Positions 26,601 to 37,286 of a stretch of DNA of 44,303 nucleotides are shown here, in pieces. This DNA is from Candidatus Kapaibacterium sp. GTDB lineage: Bacteria > Bacteroidota > Ignavibacteria > Kapaibacteriales > UBA4661. Location of the stretch: the NCBI GenBank assembly GCA_025055035.1, contig JANWZB010000011.1, positions 1 through 44,303 of the forward strand. The letters are read 5' to 3'. A program made the translations under genes and the position numbers. How positions within the stretch are numbered: the stretch's first letter is position 1; each line of letters starts with the position of its first letter. The notes under the pieces are model-generated. The model was given only the letters and a program-made list of their open reading frames with translations, ran no database searches and was not told the origin of the DNA.

Positions 26601-26706
26601 AGATGCGGGATTTGAATGCGGTATGGCAATCGAAGGCTATAACGATATCAGAGTCGGCGACCTCATAGAAGCAGTGCGCAAAACAGAAGTCAAGCGCAAG
26701 CTCTAG
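23638..26706 (+). CDS. infB: translation initiation factor IF-2
   Basis: A GTPase that brings initiator fMet-tRNA to the 30S subunit. The 1022-residue protein begins with an IF2 N-terminal domain (about 5-55, [20 protein letters not shown]). A long, charged, probably disordered linker with many Glu, Lys and Ser follows (about 60-430). A second IF2_N domain lies at about 445-505. The G domain starts near 522, with GHVDHGKT (530-537), DTPGHQAF and NKID. Domains II, III and IV (fMet-tRNA binding, to residue 1022) follow. Length and long linker are normal for this phylum. The start ATG 23638 lacks a Shine-Dalgarno sequence. Confidence 0.97.
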   Translation: MASIGTKLFKIASQINVGKETIVEFLQAKGFSIENKATSTLTDDMVELVLKNFQKEAAAASKYRARTSGEKDHASHSHEEHAQRSGTQQTTFHHDQVEHTHSPDNSNELRLATEAHTASSDSASTLHTPLAQPQGATESDIPVGTVIQLDEPVSRKKPKRSKTVPSEKSSQVQTTQRPHDTLSSEPEHSTFIYQTEAASKEITASLHKQRSAEEPHEEHVLSPEHLDTSIELVSPSSEEFIPQPIREAAEHVLMEEHEVMRESDELTADDDESIDALAHDDKANKRKRKKRIGEVEYFVDNTPYTIPSGLTILGKIDLGSTRREASSRRSERRSKESHRDDSKEEQLVRIKGASSKMKDWIKEDAPIPAKKSLGGSSKKKRKKSKREQVSAEEVEKAIRRTLAGQEESQLAMRSRLRQRRKQERADELERQAELRELESTILRVTEFITVAELADLIGVPTNEIILKCMGLGLMVSINQRLEKDTITLIASDYGLEVEFEDAFAEEALEEDDDEDESLLEPRAPIVTVMGHVDHGKTSLLDYIRKTSVASVESGGITQHIGAYSVKTGLDGKCITFLDTPGHQAFTAMRARGAQLTDIVVLVVAADDNVMPQTVEAISHARAANVPIIVAINKIDKPEANPDRIRQQLAEHNVLVEEWGGKVQSALISAKKGTNVDQLLEKILLEAEILNLRANPHRKARGTVVESKIDKGKGAVATVIVQKGTLHVGDPFLCGIHAGRVRAMFNENGERMEKAIPSTPVQILGFDGVPQAGDSFIVMDSEVQAREIASARQQIKREQDFKRIRHVTLDDIASRIKAGAQELKIILKGDTDGSVEALSDALQKLSTEEVKVSIILRAVGPISESDVMLAAASDAVIIGFHVRPTAQVLKLAESEGVDIRLYRIIYDCISEVKLALEGMLTPEIKEEVVGVAEIREIFKISKVGNIAGCYVLEGKINRNDSVRLLRDGFEIFTGKLASLRRLKDDVREVDAGFECGMAIEGYNDIRVGDLIEAVRKTEVKRKL

Positions 26707-26764
26707 TTCACTGCACAGCATTCTCACACATACCTTCTTGTGCAGCCGTCAACAGTGTATTCTT

Positions 26765-27148
26765 ATGAGTACTATGCCATCTATCCGCACCGAACGTGTT
26801 GCTAACGAGATACGTCAGGCACTTGCCCGTCCCCTTACAGAACTTGCGTCAGAGCTTTCTGCTGGATTCATTACCGTTACCCACGTGCGCATGTCGCCCG
26901 ACCTACGCATCGCGCGTGTGTATCTAAGTGTCTTCGGTGGTAAGCTCTCTCCTCAACAGGCTATTGAGAAAGTTCGTGAACATGCCTCGATACTCCGCAA
27001 GCACGTCAATACACACGTGCGTCTACGCTTCTCGCCAGAGCTTCACTTCTACCTTGACGACACACTCGACGCTATGCAGCGCATTGAAACTCTGCTTAAG
27101 AATGTTCCACCTGCTTCTCCATCACAGTCTGAAGATTCCTCTATCTAG
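26765..27148 (+). CDS. rbfA: ribosome-binding factor A
   Basis: A small KH-fold protein that binds the 30S subunit during 16S rRNA maturation. From ATG 26765 it has 127 residues: RTERVANEIRQALARPL, then FITVTHVRMSPDLRIARVYL, and the closing LRFSPELHFYLDDTLD with MQRIETLL, all typical of RbfA. The frame extends upstream to a TTG at 26738, but 26765 (ATG AGT ACT ATG) is nearer the family's usual N-terminus; ATG 26774 is a further choice. Its place between infB and truB is the usual one. Confidence 0.94.
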   Translation: MSTMPSIRTERVANEIRQALARPLTELASELSAGFITVTHVRMSPDLRIARVYLSVFGGKLSPQQAIEKVREHASILRKHVNTHVRLRFSPELHFYLDDTLDAMQRIETLLKNVPPASPSQSEDSSI

Positions 27149-27162
27149 CTTTCTGTAGACGT

Positions 27163-27942
27163 ATGAAGTCGTTCGAACTATCACCTCTACTAACACGCGC
27201 AGTTCTAGACTCACCAGAACTCTACGCCGCATGGCTTGAGAAAGCACGCGAGCATGGAGGAATTGCTCTTGTGGATAAGGCTTCGGGATGGACATCGTTT
27301 GATGTTATCGCTAAACTTCGTGGATTGACGCGTATCCGCAAGGTTGGACATGCTGGCACACTCGACCCTTTAGCAACAGGACTCTTAATTCTTTGCTTCG
27401 GTGCGTGTACGAAATCTCTTCACAAGTTTCAAGAATATCCGAAAGTGTACGATGCTGTTGTGAAACTTGGTGCAACAACACAAACTGATGATGCCGAGGC
27501 ACCTGAGGAAAACATTCGCTGTGTCGAACATCTCCATATTGAGCATGTGCGTCATGTGTTACAGTCCTTTGTTGGTGATGTTGTACAGATTCCTCCTATG
27601 TTCTCTGCAGTAAAAAAGAACGGTGTTCGTCTCTATAAGCTTGCCCGTAAAGGAGCCATCATTGAACGAGAAGCTCGCCATGTCAAGATAGAACACATCG
27701 ACCTCCTAGCATTCTCTCCACCGTACTGTAAACTACAGGTCATATGCTCCAAAGGTACATATATCCGTTCCCTAGCACGAGATATTGGTGCATCTCTTGG
27801 TGTAGGAGGATACCTTTTCGAACTTCGTAGAACGCGCATTGGGATGTACTCGACTGACAGTGCACTGACAGTTCATGAGCTTGAATCTTTGCACCACACT
27901 GCGCTGCACCAACAGCATATTCTACTGCTCTCGAATACTTGA
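27163..27942 (+). CDS. truB: tRNA pseudouridine(55) synthase
   Basis: Makes pseudouridine 55 in the T-loop of tRNAs. The catalytic aspartate is Asp68 in [26 protein letters not shown] (36-49), [21 protein letters not shown] (around 143-163, the tRNA-contact KxxG-Y region) and [15 protein letters not shown] are also typical. At 259 residues it has the short bacterial C-terminus without a full PUA domain. It begins 14 bases after rbfA. Confidence 0.96.
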   Translation: MKSFELSPLLTRAVLDSPELYAAWLEKAREHGGIALVDKASGWTSFDVIAKLRGLTRIRKVGHAGTLDPLATGLLILCFGACTKSLHKFQEYPKVYDAVVKLGATTQTDDAEAPEENIRCVEHLHIEHVRHVLQSFVGDVVQIPPMFSAVKKNGVRLYKLARKGAIIEREARHVKIEHIDLLAFSPPYCKLQVICSKGTYIRSLARDIGASLGVGGYLFELRRTRIGMYSTDSALTVHELESLHHTALHQQHILLLSNT

Positions 27943-27999
27943 TACAGGGCTTTCTCTCACTACTCTTGTTTTTTGTTTTCTTTCGTGGTAGTCATACCT

Positions 28000-28608
28000 A
28001 TGAAAACACGGCTGATTGCACTCACAATATTCTGTACTACACAAGCAACGCTGCGCGCGCAACAAGAGCAAGTACCTTTCTCATCCTCTGCAACAGCAAC
28101 GATGTCAACGGCAACGGTTAGCAGCACGACCTCATCTGTTGTACCCAAACCACAGAAACCATCTCCCCCAGAACCTAGCAAAGCTTTACGAATCTTTCTG
28201 GAATCGCGCCATGGTGTTGCTCGCCCTGAGCCTTATGAATCACTGCTCACAATTGAGGAAGATGGTCGCATGAAATTCGAATTTCACACAGCAGTCTCAA
28301 ACCGACGTGATAGCATCCGTGCGAAACTTAAGCCTCACGAGCGTGCAATACTTTTGCGTTCGCTTGACATCAAGAAGTTCTTTGCTGCTGAGCCAGAGCA
28401 GAAAATTGTTTATGCTGATGTCATGCAGATGCTGACGGTGGAAAAAGACAGGAAATCAAAGACCATACGCTTCATGATTGATATACGCAAGCCTTCAGAA
28501 GAAGCAGTCGAGCAACACATTCAACAGCAACTCGGTCCGAAGGCAACAAAAGACATCTGGCTTTTTGTACAGATTGTACGCGCACTGAATAAGCGCTTCC
28601 GCTTCTGA
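28000..28608 (+). CDS. exported hypothetical protein inside the translation superoperon
   Basis: I do not recognise this protein of about 202 residues. From ATG 28000 it starts with a signal peptide (MKTRLIALTIF to about LRAQ). A Ser/Thr/Pro-rich linker follows (about 25-60, with TATMSTATVSSTTSSVV), then a folded-looking domain of about 140 residues containing EPYESLLTIEEDGRMKFE, LKPHERAILLRSLDIKKFF and ADVMQMLTVEKDRKSKTIRF. The frame continues to a TTG at 27973, but the ATG gives a proper signal peptide. It lies 57 bases after truB and about 100 bases before ribF on the same strand. Its cellular location makes a direct link to translation unlikely. Confidence 0.8.
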   Translation: MKTRLIALTIFCTTQATLRAQQEQVPFSSSATATMSTATVSSTTSSVVPKPQKPSPPEPSKALRIFLESRHGVARPEPYESLLTIEEDGRMKFEFHTAVSNRRDSIRAKLKPHERAILLRSLDIKKFFAAEPEQKIVYADVMQMLTVEKDRKSKTIRFMIDIRKPSEEAVEQHIQQQLGPKATKDIWLFVQIVRALNKRFRF

Positions 28609-28711
28609 CACTGTGCAGCACTCAAATTTTTCATGGTAATGTCCACAGTTCTTTGTAGATTTGAGGCTTTGAAATTTTTGTACTCACGCATTACCCTCAG
28701 CGCTCTTAGGC

Positions 28712-29668
28712 ATGCTAGTCTATCACTCATTTGATGAAGTTCCGTACAATCAAGCTACTGTCCTTACAATTGGGACATTCGATGGCTTGCATAAAGGGCA
28801 CATAGCGCTTATCAATCTGATGAAAGAGCGAGCAAAGAAACTAAATGCAAAAACCCTGCTCATCACCTTTCATCCGCACCCTCAGATTGTTTTACAAAAG
28901 CCCGATCGTCCTCCAGTGGAGCTTCTCACAACTATCAAAGAGCGCATCGAGCTTTTGAGCCAGCTTGGCATTGATGCTGTACTTGTCGTTCATTTTACTA
29001 AGGAATTCTCACAAATTCATGCTGAGCAGTTTGTCCGAGAATACCTTGTGGGCAAGCTAAATATGAAGCATATTGTCATTGGCTATGACCATGCATTTGG
29101 GAAAGACCGTCAAGGCTCCGAAGATCTACTCACAACGCTCAGCGGCGAACTGCGATTCAGTGTCGAGAAGGCACCAATTGTGGATCTGGATGGTGAAGTT
29201 ATTAGCAGTACCAAGGTTCGCCGTGCAATTGCTGCTGGCGATATTGCTCGCGCAAACCAACTGCTTGGTTTTCCGTATCTTGTTGGTGGGAAAGTTGTTG
29301 CCGGTGATGGTCGTGGCAGGAAGCTTGGGCTTCCAACAGCAAACATTGAACCGAGTGAGCCACAAAAGCTCTTGCCCAAAAACGGAGTATATCTTGTCTC
29401 CTCACTCATTGATGGAAGAAACGTATTTGGCATGGCGAACATCGGTATTCGCCCAACATTTACCGACGACATTCATCCGCGTCTCGAAGTACACTTTTTC
29501 GACTGGAATACAATGCTGTACGACCGAGAACTAATGATTGCTTTTTTAAAATTCATTCGCAGCGAACGTAAATTTGAAAGTACCGGGTTATTCTTTGAGC
29601 AAATAGTCGCCGACCGCGACGCCTGTATGGAAGCAATTGAGAATATTAAGCAAGGTAAGCCTTTCTAG
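28712..29668 (+). CDS. ribF: bifunctional riboflavin kinase / FAD synthetase
   Basis: Converts riboflavin to FMN and then FAD. The N-terminal nucleotidyltransferase domain has [12 protein letters not shown] (about 19-30) and [10 protein letters not shown] (about 52-61). The flavokinase domain starts near 190, with [15 protein letters not shown] (about 203-217), and continues with [19 protein letters not shown] and EVHFFDW. The 318-residue length is standard. A truB-ribF-rpsO neighbourhood is common in bacteria. Confidence 0.96.
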   Translation: MLVYHSFDEVPYNQATVLTIGTFDGLHKGHIALINLMKERAKKLNAKTLLITFHPHPQIVLQKPDRPPVELLTTIKERIELLSQLGIDAVLVVHFTKEFSQIHAEQFVREYLVGKLNMKHIVIGYDHAFGKDRQGSEDLLTTLSGELRFSVEKAPIVDLDGEVISSTKVRRAIAAGDIARANQLLGFPYLVGGKVVAGDGRGRKLGLPTANIEPSEPQKLLPKNGVYLVSSLIDGRNVFGMANIGIRPTFTDDIHPRLEVHFFDWNTMLYDRELMIAFLKFIRSERKFESTGLFFEQIVADRDACMEAIENIKQGKPF

Positions 29669-29724
29669 CCTATCACAATCCAACTCATACAATGCATCGC
29701 TTTCACTATTTTCACAGTACACCA

Positions 29725-29991
29725 ATGGTAACACACGAACGAAAAGTAGAAATTATCCGACAATTTGGTGGCTCAGAAAAAAACACTGGCAAAACCGAAG
29801 TGCAAATTGCTCTGCTTACCGAGCATATCAATGACTTATCCCGACACCTCGAAAAGCACAAAAAGGATAATCATTCTCGGCGTGGCTTACTCAAGCTAGT
29901 AGGACGACGTCGTAAAATGCTCATGTATCTGCAAAACACCGACATCGAGCGCTATCGCGCTATTGTTACAGCGCTCTCATTGCGCAAGTAG
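29725..29991 (+). CDS. rpsO: 30S ribosomal protein S15
   Basis: An 88-residue primary 16S rRNA-binding protein of the 30S platform. The family pattern is seen from [21 protein letters not shown] through [26 protein letters not shown] to [12 protein letters not shown]. The start ATG 29725 gives the standard length; the open frame reaches back to 29692. In E. coli S15 represses its own mRNA through a 5' pseudoknot; the 56 bases between ribF and this gene show no obvious equivalent. A clear terminator follows. Confidence 0.97.
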   Translation: MVTHERKVEIIRQFGGSEKNTGKTEVQIALLTEHINDLSRHLEKHKKDNHSRRGLLKLVGRRRKMLMYLQNTDIERYRAIVTALSLRK

Positions 29992-30029
29992 CATACAACA
30001 GCAATGCACCTATTCAGAGTATGATTTGC

Positions 30030-30073
30030 GTGTAGCCTGCTGTTTCTCAGCAGGGGCTACACGCTTGCTTTTT
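30030..30073 (+). terminator. Rho-independent terminator of rpsO
   Basis: GTGTAGCC (30030-30037) pairs with GGCTACAC (30055-30062), and TGCTG/CAGCA (30038-30042/30048-30052) extends the stem with a 2-base bulge. The T-run CTTTTTGG lies at about 30068-30075. It is 39 bases after the rpsO stop and would partly separate rpsO from pnp, as in E. coli. Confidence 0.85.
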
Positions 30074-30165
30074 GGTTGTGTTCCAACGCGCATGGGTACA
30101 GCTTAAGCCTAATTACACATATAACAAACGAAAACATGCATAAATTCCTCTCCCGCACTTGTCAG

Positions 30166-30274
30166 AAACGCCCCGCGTTCCGACTGTTTGTAGGTACAGA
30201 TGCCTCTATGCAATCAGAGAGCATGAGCATTGCATGAGTTTTCGGGAACGCGATAGTCGGTACGCGGTTCGTTT
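30166..30274 (+). promoter_or_regulatory. long hairpin in the pnp 5' leader, candidate RNase III-type autoregulatory element
   Basis: AAACG (30166-30170) pairs with CGTTT (30270-30274). After a 2x2 internal loop, CCGCGTTCCGACT (30173-30185) pairs with AGTCGGTACGCGG (30255-30267), 12 of 13 positions matching. Inside, CTC-T-ATGCAAT (30204-30214) pairs with ATTGCATGAG (30229-30238) with one bulged T. An alternative CGCGTTCC/GGAACGCG pairing (30174-30181/30245-30252) would compete with the outer stem. The whole element lies 51 bases before the pnp start. In E. coli a long leader hairpin cut by RNase III is the basis of PNPase autoregulation; the same logic here is inferred. Confidence 0.65.
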
Positions 30275-30325
30275 TATGTCAAGCATGCGGGAGGATTTCT
30301 TCTCACTTAATTATTGTGGCTTGAT

Positions 30326-32596
30326 ATGGCTCAACACACAGTTTCAATGGAACTGAATGGCGCACCATTTTCTCTCGAAACTGGGCGCTTTGCCAAGCTT
30401 GCCGATGGCGCTGTTATGGTGCGCCACGGCGACACAATGGTGCTTGTTACGGCAGTATGTGCCGAGCAAGATAGTGCTCTAGATTTTATGCCTCTAACTG
30501 TAGAGTATCGCGAAAAATCTGCCGCTTCCGGGAAAATTCCCGGTGGCTTCCTGAAACGCGAAGGTCGCCCGACCGACCATGAAATTCTTATCTCTCGCCT
30601 TATTGATCGCCCTATACGCCCGATGTTTCCTGAGTTTTGGCGACGCGAAACACAGATTATTGCTACTGTTTTCTCATTCGACCAGCGCTACGAAAGCGAT
30701 GTGATTGCTATGGTTGGAGCATCAGCAGCTATGATGATTTCTTCGATTCCCTTTAACGGTCCAGTGTCAGAGGTACGAGTAGTGCGCAAGCATGGCGAAT
30801 TCATTTGCAACCCAACCTTTGAACAAATTGAAGATAGCGACTTAGAAATCGTTGTTGCCGGAACCGACGACTCTATCGTGATGGTAGAAGGTGAAGCGCG
30901 CGAAATCTCGGAAGAGCTTTTTGTCGAGGCACTTGCTTTCGCTCATCATCATATTCGTGCACTGAACGATTTGCAGCGCCGACTTACAGCACTTATTTCT
31001 AAACCCAAAATTGACGTACAGCCCCCACCGCGCCCCCAAGAAATTGTTGATTTCGTTGTTCAAGAAGCCTCACCTATTGTTCGCCAGCAGGTGCGCTCAC
31101 AATCTTCCAAGGAGGAACGCTCTGCTCGGCGTAAAGAGCTCAAAGAGCTACTCATTGTAAGAGCGCAAGAGCAGTTCACTCAAGAATGGCTTGCTGAGCG
31201 CTATCCAGAGTTTAGCTCTGATCACGTCGCATTGCTCGTGACACAAGTTCTCTCAGACGTTGAGTATAGCGAGATGCGTGAAATGATTCTTAGCGAGAAT
31301 CTCCGCCTCGACGGACGCACTTCTACCCAAATTCGCCCCATCTCTATCGAGGTCGGGATTTTGCCTCGAACACATGGTTCAGCCCTATTCACACGTGGCG
31401 AAACGCAGAGCCTTGGAACAGTCACACTCGGCACAAAATCCGATGAACAGATGATTGATGGCTTACTGCCAACCTACGACAAAAAATTTATTCTTCACTA
31501 TAATTTTCCACCGTTTAGTACAAACGAAGTAAAGCCGATTCGTGGCGTAAGTCGCCGTGAAATCGGGCACGGGAATCTCGCTGAGCGTGCTTTCTATGCT
31601 GTTCTTCCTCCCGAAGAGGAATTTGGCTATACAATTCGTGTCGTTTCCGATGTCCTTATGTCCAACGGCTCTTCCTCAATGGCTACTGTATGTTCGGGCT
31701 CGCTTGCACTCTTCGATGCTGGCGTACCAATACGCAAAGCCGTCTCAGGTATCGCAATGGGGCTGATTAAAGAAGGTGATCGTATAGCGATTCTCAGTGA
31801 TATTCTGGGAGATGAAGACCATTTGGGTGACATGGACTTCAAAGTCTGTGGCACGAAAGATGGCATTACAGCATGCCAAATGGACATGAAAATTCAGGGT
31901 TTGTCCCTTGAAACTGTCCGCCAAGCCCTTGAACAGGCACGCGAAGGCAGACTCGCCATTCTCGAAAAAATGAACGCAGTCATTGCTGAACCGCGCCCAG
32001 AACTGTCGCCCTATGCACCACGCTTTACAGTTATTGAAATTCCTGTTAGTGCTATTGGAACAGTTATCGGACCCGGTGGCGAGACTATCCGTCAGATTAC
32101 AAAAGAAACAAACACAGATATAGAAATTGAAGATGATGGCACAGTACGCATTGCTGCCACATCGCAAGAAGATGCAGATAAAGCCGTTGCTGCTATTCGC
32201 CAGCTCACACGTAAACCAGAAGAAGGCGAAGTATATAGCGCAAAAGTTGTCGAAATTCGTGAGGGTCTTGGTGCAATTGTTGAGTTTTTACCCAAAACAA
32301 AAGGTTTGCTTCATGTTTCTCAGCTCGACCACAACCGTGTTGAGTATATTGGCGATGTTCTCAAGGTTGGTGATAAAGTTGATGTGAAGCTTGTCGAAAT
32401 TCAGCCCGATGGAAAGTTTCGTCTTAGCCGCAAAGCCATTCTTCAAGCACCCGAAGGACATTCGGATGATATAGCGCGCCGGGAGCGCCCAGGAGGGCAT
32501 CACCGTTCGTCAGGACATCGTGGCAGTGGACGCGATACAACCTATCGAGGTAGTCATCAACAGCAACATCGCGGTGGTGGTCATCATCGGCGATAG
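30326..32596 (+). CDS. pnp: polyribonucleotide nucleotidyltransferase (PNPase)
   Basis: A 3'-5' phosphorolytic exoribonuclease, usually trimeric, central to mRNA decay. From ATG 30326 the protein has 756 residues. It has the first RNase PH domain (about 10-230, with KIPGGFLKREGRPTDHE), a linker helix domain, the second catalytic RNase PH domain (about 310-545, with FPPFSTNEVKPIRG, HGNLAERAF and GDEDHLGDMDFKV), a KH domain with GTVIGPGGETIRQI (near 580) and an S1 domain (about 630-705). The last ~40 residues are an unusual Gly/Arg/His-rich tail (GGHHRSSGHRGSGRD, then HRGGGHHRR). The frame extends to ATG 30314; 30326 matches the family start. No Shine-Dalgarno sequence was seen. Confidence 0.97.
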   Translation: MAQHTVSMELNGAPFSLETGRFAKLADGAVMVRHGDTMVLVTAVCAEQDSALDFMPLTVEYREKSAASGKIPGGFLKREGRPTDHEILISRLIDRPIRPMFPEFWRRETQIIATVFSFDQRYESDVIAMVGASAAMMISSIPFNGPVSEVRVVRKHGEFICNPTFEQIEDSDLEIVVAGTDDSIVMVEGEAREISEELFVEALAFAHHHIRALNDLQRRLTALISKPKIDVQPPPRPQEIVDFVVQEASPIVRQQVRSQSSKEERSARRKELKELLIVRAQEQFTQEWLAERYPEFSSDHVALLVTQVLSDVEYSEMREMILSENLRLDGRTSTQIRPISIEVGILPRTHGSALFTRGETQSLGTVTLGTKSDEQMIDGLLPTYDKKFILHYNFPPFSTNEVKPIRGVSRREIGHGNLAERAFYAVLPPEEEFGYTIRVVSDVLMSNGSSSMATVCSGSLALFDAGVPIRKAVSGIAMGLIKEGDRIAILSDILGDEDHLGDMDFKVCGTKDGITACQMDMKIQGLSLETVRQALEQAREGRLAILEKMNAVIAEPRPELSPYAPRFTVIEIPVSAIGTVIGPGGETIRQITKETNTDIEIEDDGTVRIAATSQEDADKAVAAIRQLTRKPEEGEVYSAKVVEIREGLGAIVEFLPKTKGLLHVSQLDHNRVEYIGDVLKVGDKVDVKLVEIQPDGKFRLSRKAILQAPEGHSDDIARRERPGGHHRSSGHRGSGRDTTYRGSHQQQHRGGGHHRR

Positions 32597-32635
32597 CAAC
32601 TTTTCGAGATACCTTTGTACGCGGAAAATAGGCAA

Positions 32636-32664
32636 GCAGGGTACGCAACGTGCCAGTACCCTGC
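32636..32664. terminator. hairpin between convergent pnp and phosphohexomutase genes
   Basis: GCAGGGTAC (32636-32644) and GTACCCTGC (32656-32664) form a perfect 9-bp stem with an 11-base loop, 40 bases after the pnp stop and about 80 bases after the end of the convergent mutase gene. Neither strand has a good T-run (TTGCCTATTTT on the minus strand is closest). It is probably a shared terminator or 3'-end stabiliser. Confidence 0.55.
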
Positions 32665-32742
32665 CTGCGCCGTATATGATTCATGCAACATTCTCGCTAT
32701 CCCCACCCAGTAGAAGCTGGCACAAAGTCTCGTTTAGCTCAC

Positions 32743-34140
32743 CTATTTTAGTTTCAATCCCTCTTCGAGTAGCTCATTCACTTTGTTCATAGAATCTGCT
32801 TCAGCGTAGTAGCGCAGCAGTGGCTCAGTACCCGAAGCACGGATAAGCAACCAGCCGTTGTCAATAAAGAACTTATAGCCATCAGTTGTATCTATAGAAA
32901 CCACCTTGTAGCGACCAAGTTGTTTTGGTTTCTTCGCACATGCTTTTAAAATGTCTTGTTTCATCTTCTCTGTTGTGCGTACATCGCGCCGGCGATAGCG
33001 ATGTACACCAAATTCCTCTTCTAGCTCCTCCACAAGTTCACTCAGCTTCTTTTTCCGTTTCGCCATCATTTCCAGAAGCAGCATACCATTAAAGATACCG
33101 TCGCGCTCAGGAATATGAATGATTGTACCCAAGCCTCCTGACTCTTCACCCCCAATAAGAATTTTTTCTGTTGCCATCAACTTACTCACATGCTTAAAGC
33201 CAATTGGCAGCTCGTAGAGCTTAATGCCATGCTTTTCACAGTATTTATTCACCATCGAGGTCAAAGCAATAGTTTTTGCGACAGCACCACGCTTTTTCTT
33301 GTCTTCATACAGGTACTTCATTATCAGCATAAAGACTTTATGCGAGTCCACAAAGTGACCATTTTCATCGACAGCACCAAGGCGGTCTGCATCGCCATCT
33401 GTTGCCAGCCCTATATCGTATTTCCCCTCTTTCACTTTTTCAATAAGGGTAGGCAAGTATTCTGCCATAGGCTCGGGATGATGAATTTCGCCAAATGAGG
33501 GGTTATACTCACCATGAATTTCGTCTGCGCTAGGCAAAAGGTCTTTGATTGTATTAATCCCAGCACCATGCATAGGATCGAACAAAACTTTAATGCCTGC
33601 TTTCGTAATTGCTGTCATGTCAATCTTGCGCTTAACATATCGCAAATATGATTCCTTCGCGCCGAAAGGACGAATGATTTTATCCTTCACGTAATCATCG
33701 AAGCTTTTGAATTTTATCACAGGTCGCTTTCTCTCAATAGCGGCAAGCTCCTTCTCCAATTCAGCAATTTGCTCTGGAAATGCAGGTCCCCCAGTGTTGC
33801 TTTTGAGCTTGTAACCATTATATTCAGCAGGATTGTGGCTCGCCGTAATAACAACGCCTAGTGTTGCTTTTTTCTGCTTTGTTGCAAACGACACTTGAGG
33901 CGTAGAAGCTATAGTTTCTGTAATGTGAACAACTACACCCTTCGATGCAAGCACACATGCTGCTTCCTGAGCAAACTCTTTAGATAAAAAGCGTGCATCA
34001 TACCCTATAACAACACTTGCCTTCTTTTTGTCAATTCTCAAGGCATACTGTGCAGTTGCTAACGCCACAAGTTGAACATTCTCAAAAGTAAAGTCGCGGG
34101 CAATAATTCCACGCCAGCCGTCAGTACCAAAAACTATCAT
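32743..34140 (-). CDS. phosphoglucomutase / phosphomannomutase family enzyme
   Basis: An alpha-D-phosphohexomutase of 465 residues that moves phosphate between C1 and C6 of a hexose. The active-site serine is Ser101 in ITASHNPAEYNGYK. The metal loop is DGDADR (248-253), the sugar-binding loop GEESGG (331-336), and the C-terminal phosphate loop RASGTEPLLRYYAEA. The start FGTDGWRG (4-11) resembles archaeal-type and GlmM-like members, so substrate (glucose, mannose or glucosamine phosphate) cannot be decided from sequence alone. It is followed on the right by enolase on the same strand, 176 bases away; both fit central carbohydrate metabolism. Confidence 0.92.
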   Translation of the reverse strand: MIVFGTDGWRGIIARDFTFENVQLVALATAQYALRIDKKKASVVIGYDARFLSKEFAQEAACVLASKGVVVHITETIASTPQVSFATKQKKATLGVVITASHNPAEYNGYKLKSNTGGPAFPEQIAELEKELAAIERKRPVIKFKSFDDYVKDKIIRPFGAKESYLRYVKRKIDMTAITKAGIKVLFDPMHGAGINTIKDLLPSADEIHGEYNPSFGEIHHPEPMAEYLPTLIEKVKEGKYDIGLATDGDADRLGAVDENGHFVDSHKVFMLIMKYLYEDKKKRGAVAKTIALTSMVNKYCEKHGIKLYELPIGFKHVSKLMATEKILIGGEESGGLGTIIHIPERDGIFNGMLLLEMMAKRKKKLSELVEELEEEFGVHRYRRRDVRTTEKMKQDILKACAKKPKQLGRYKVVSIDTTDGYKFFIDNGWLLIRASGTEPLLRYYAEADSMNKVNELLEEGLKLK

Positions 34141-34209
34141 ATCGGTACACCATAGTAAGAATGAAACATGAGGAATAGTCGATGCTCTCTACAAACTGCT
34201 TGATAGTGC

Positions 34210-34226
34210 CTATGCGAAACGCATAG
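34210..34226. repeat. perfect short palindrome CTATGCG-AAA-CGCATAG
   Basis: A 7-bp stem with a 3-base loop between enolase and the mutase gene. No T-run follows on either strand. It shares the CTATG...AAA...CATAG layout with the palindrome at 11933-11951, and both lie between two minus-strand genes. Confidence 0.45.
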
Positions 34227-34316
34227 TGTACTCAGTAACGAGTGCTAGGTCTGTGCAAATACGCTTGTTCGCAACATGTACACCAAACCGTCATGTGCTA
34301 CATATTCAGGGTATTA

Positions 34317-36229
<1,913 letters not shown>

Positions 36230-36491
36230 AAAGCGGGTGAATTGTTTATACGCACGCGCACTCTCGTTACATTGTTGCGCACTATTACATGCTACACACT
36301 TACTTCGTACACGGTCATACACCGCACGGTATGCAATAGAAACGCAAATGCATTTTATGAAGCGCAACATAGCGCATTACAGCATCAATTGCAAGCGAGT
36401 TTTGTAACAATCTACCAGGTGTTGATTCAACTGCTTGCATCAAGCACAGTCTATATGTATTGAGTTCTCTCGGAATAGTTCACACAGTGCG

Positions 36492-37214
36492 TTATTTCTG
36501 CATTTTATCAACCACTTGACTATCCGACGATTCAGCGTTTGTAGGAACTTCTCCAAGAAGCTGTGCAGCAAGCTCCGGACTGAGGTGCTCAGCAACGCGT
36601 TCAACAATAGGATGGGGATCGTTTGGGTCGAACAGCATTCCTGTGCACAAGCACATTTTTCGCTGAGTTCGTTTGAGAATATCAACATTTGGACAGGAAT
36701 TGCACCCTTCCCAAAAGGTATCATCCTGGGTTAGTTCTGAAAAGTGCACAGGTACATAGCCAAGCTCTGTGTTAATCTTCATTACGGCTTGACTTGTTGT
36801 GATGCCGAATATCTTTGCGTTGGGATATTTTTCACGCGATAGTTCAAAAATACGCCGTTTGATGCGCTTTGCTAGTCCGACATGGCGAAATGGTGGCGCA
36901 ACAATTAGTCCAGAGTTTGCAACAAACTCCTTTCCGCTCCATGTCTCGATGTAGCAAAACCCTGCAAAGCGACCGTCTGTTGTTGTGGCGATAACAGCTT
37001 TTCCCTCTCGCATCTTCTCAATGATATATTCAGGCTTACGCTTCGCGATGCCTGTTCCGCGTACCTTTGCTGAAGCCTCCATCTCATCGCATATTTCCTG
37101 CGCATAGCAAGCGTCGGATTCCTCGGCAACACGTACAATAAACATCTCATTACCATGCTCGCTGTCCGGCTGAATCACGGGAAGTTCCATGAAGGCAGTA
37201 GTAGCAGTATGCAT
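36492..37214 (-). CDS. GNAT acetyltransferase, candidate N-acetylglutamate synthase
   Basis: A 240-residue protein with a GNAT fold at about residues 24-180. GKAVIATTTDGRFAGFCYIE is the central beta-hairpin, and VAPPFRHVGLAKRIKRRIF holds the acetyl-CoA pyrophosphate loop in divergent form (RHVGLA). ITTSQAVMKINTELGYVPV is the late strand/helix. A conserved cysteine cluster follows (EGCNSCPNVDIL, KMCLCTGMLFDP, about 178-205). From memory, the same architecture occurs in Bacteroidota genes placed directly beside argG and used as an arginine-pathway acetyltransferase. Here it follows carA by 72 bases, and CarA feeds arginine and pyrimidine synthesis, so acetylation of glutamate is a reasonable inference but not shown. 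ATG 37214 and ATG 37190 are both possible starts. Confidence 0.82.
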   Translation of the reverse strand: MHTATTAFMELPVIQPDSEHGNEMFIVRVAEESDACYAQEICDEMEASAKVRGTGIAKRKPEYIIEKMREGKAVIATTTDGRFAGFCYIETWSGKEFVANSGLIVAPPFRHVGLAKRIKRRIFELSREKYPNAKIFGITTSQAVMKINTELGYVPVHFSELTQDDTFWEGCNSCPNVDILKRTQRKMCLCTGMLFDPNDPHPIVERVAEHLSPELAAQLLGEVPTNAESSDSQVVDKMQK

Positions 37215-37286
37215 TGACTTCTGAGGAAAATGTTTGCAGAAATTTCCAAGTAGGATTACTCTCCTTGCTTACACTTGCAGACTCTT

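Larger units (their letters stand above)
29992..30325 (+). other. 334-base rpsO-pnp intergenic region
   Basis: Contains the rpsO terminator (30030-30073) and a long imperfect duplex in the pnp leader (30166-30274), both listed separately. The stretch 30074-30165 between them must hold the pnp promoter if pnp has its own; I see no convincing -35/-10 pair. No credible gene is present. Confidence 0.6.

Noticed and set aside
28621-28665. CTCAAAT/ATTTGAG inverted repeat after the secreted hypothetical gene
   Set aside because: The 31-base loop and AT-rich 7-bp stem make a stable terminator unlikely, although a T5 run lies further downstream.
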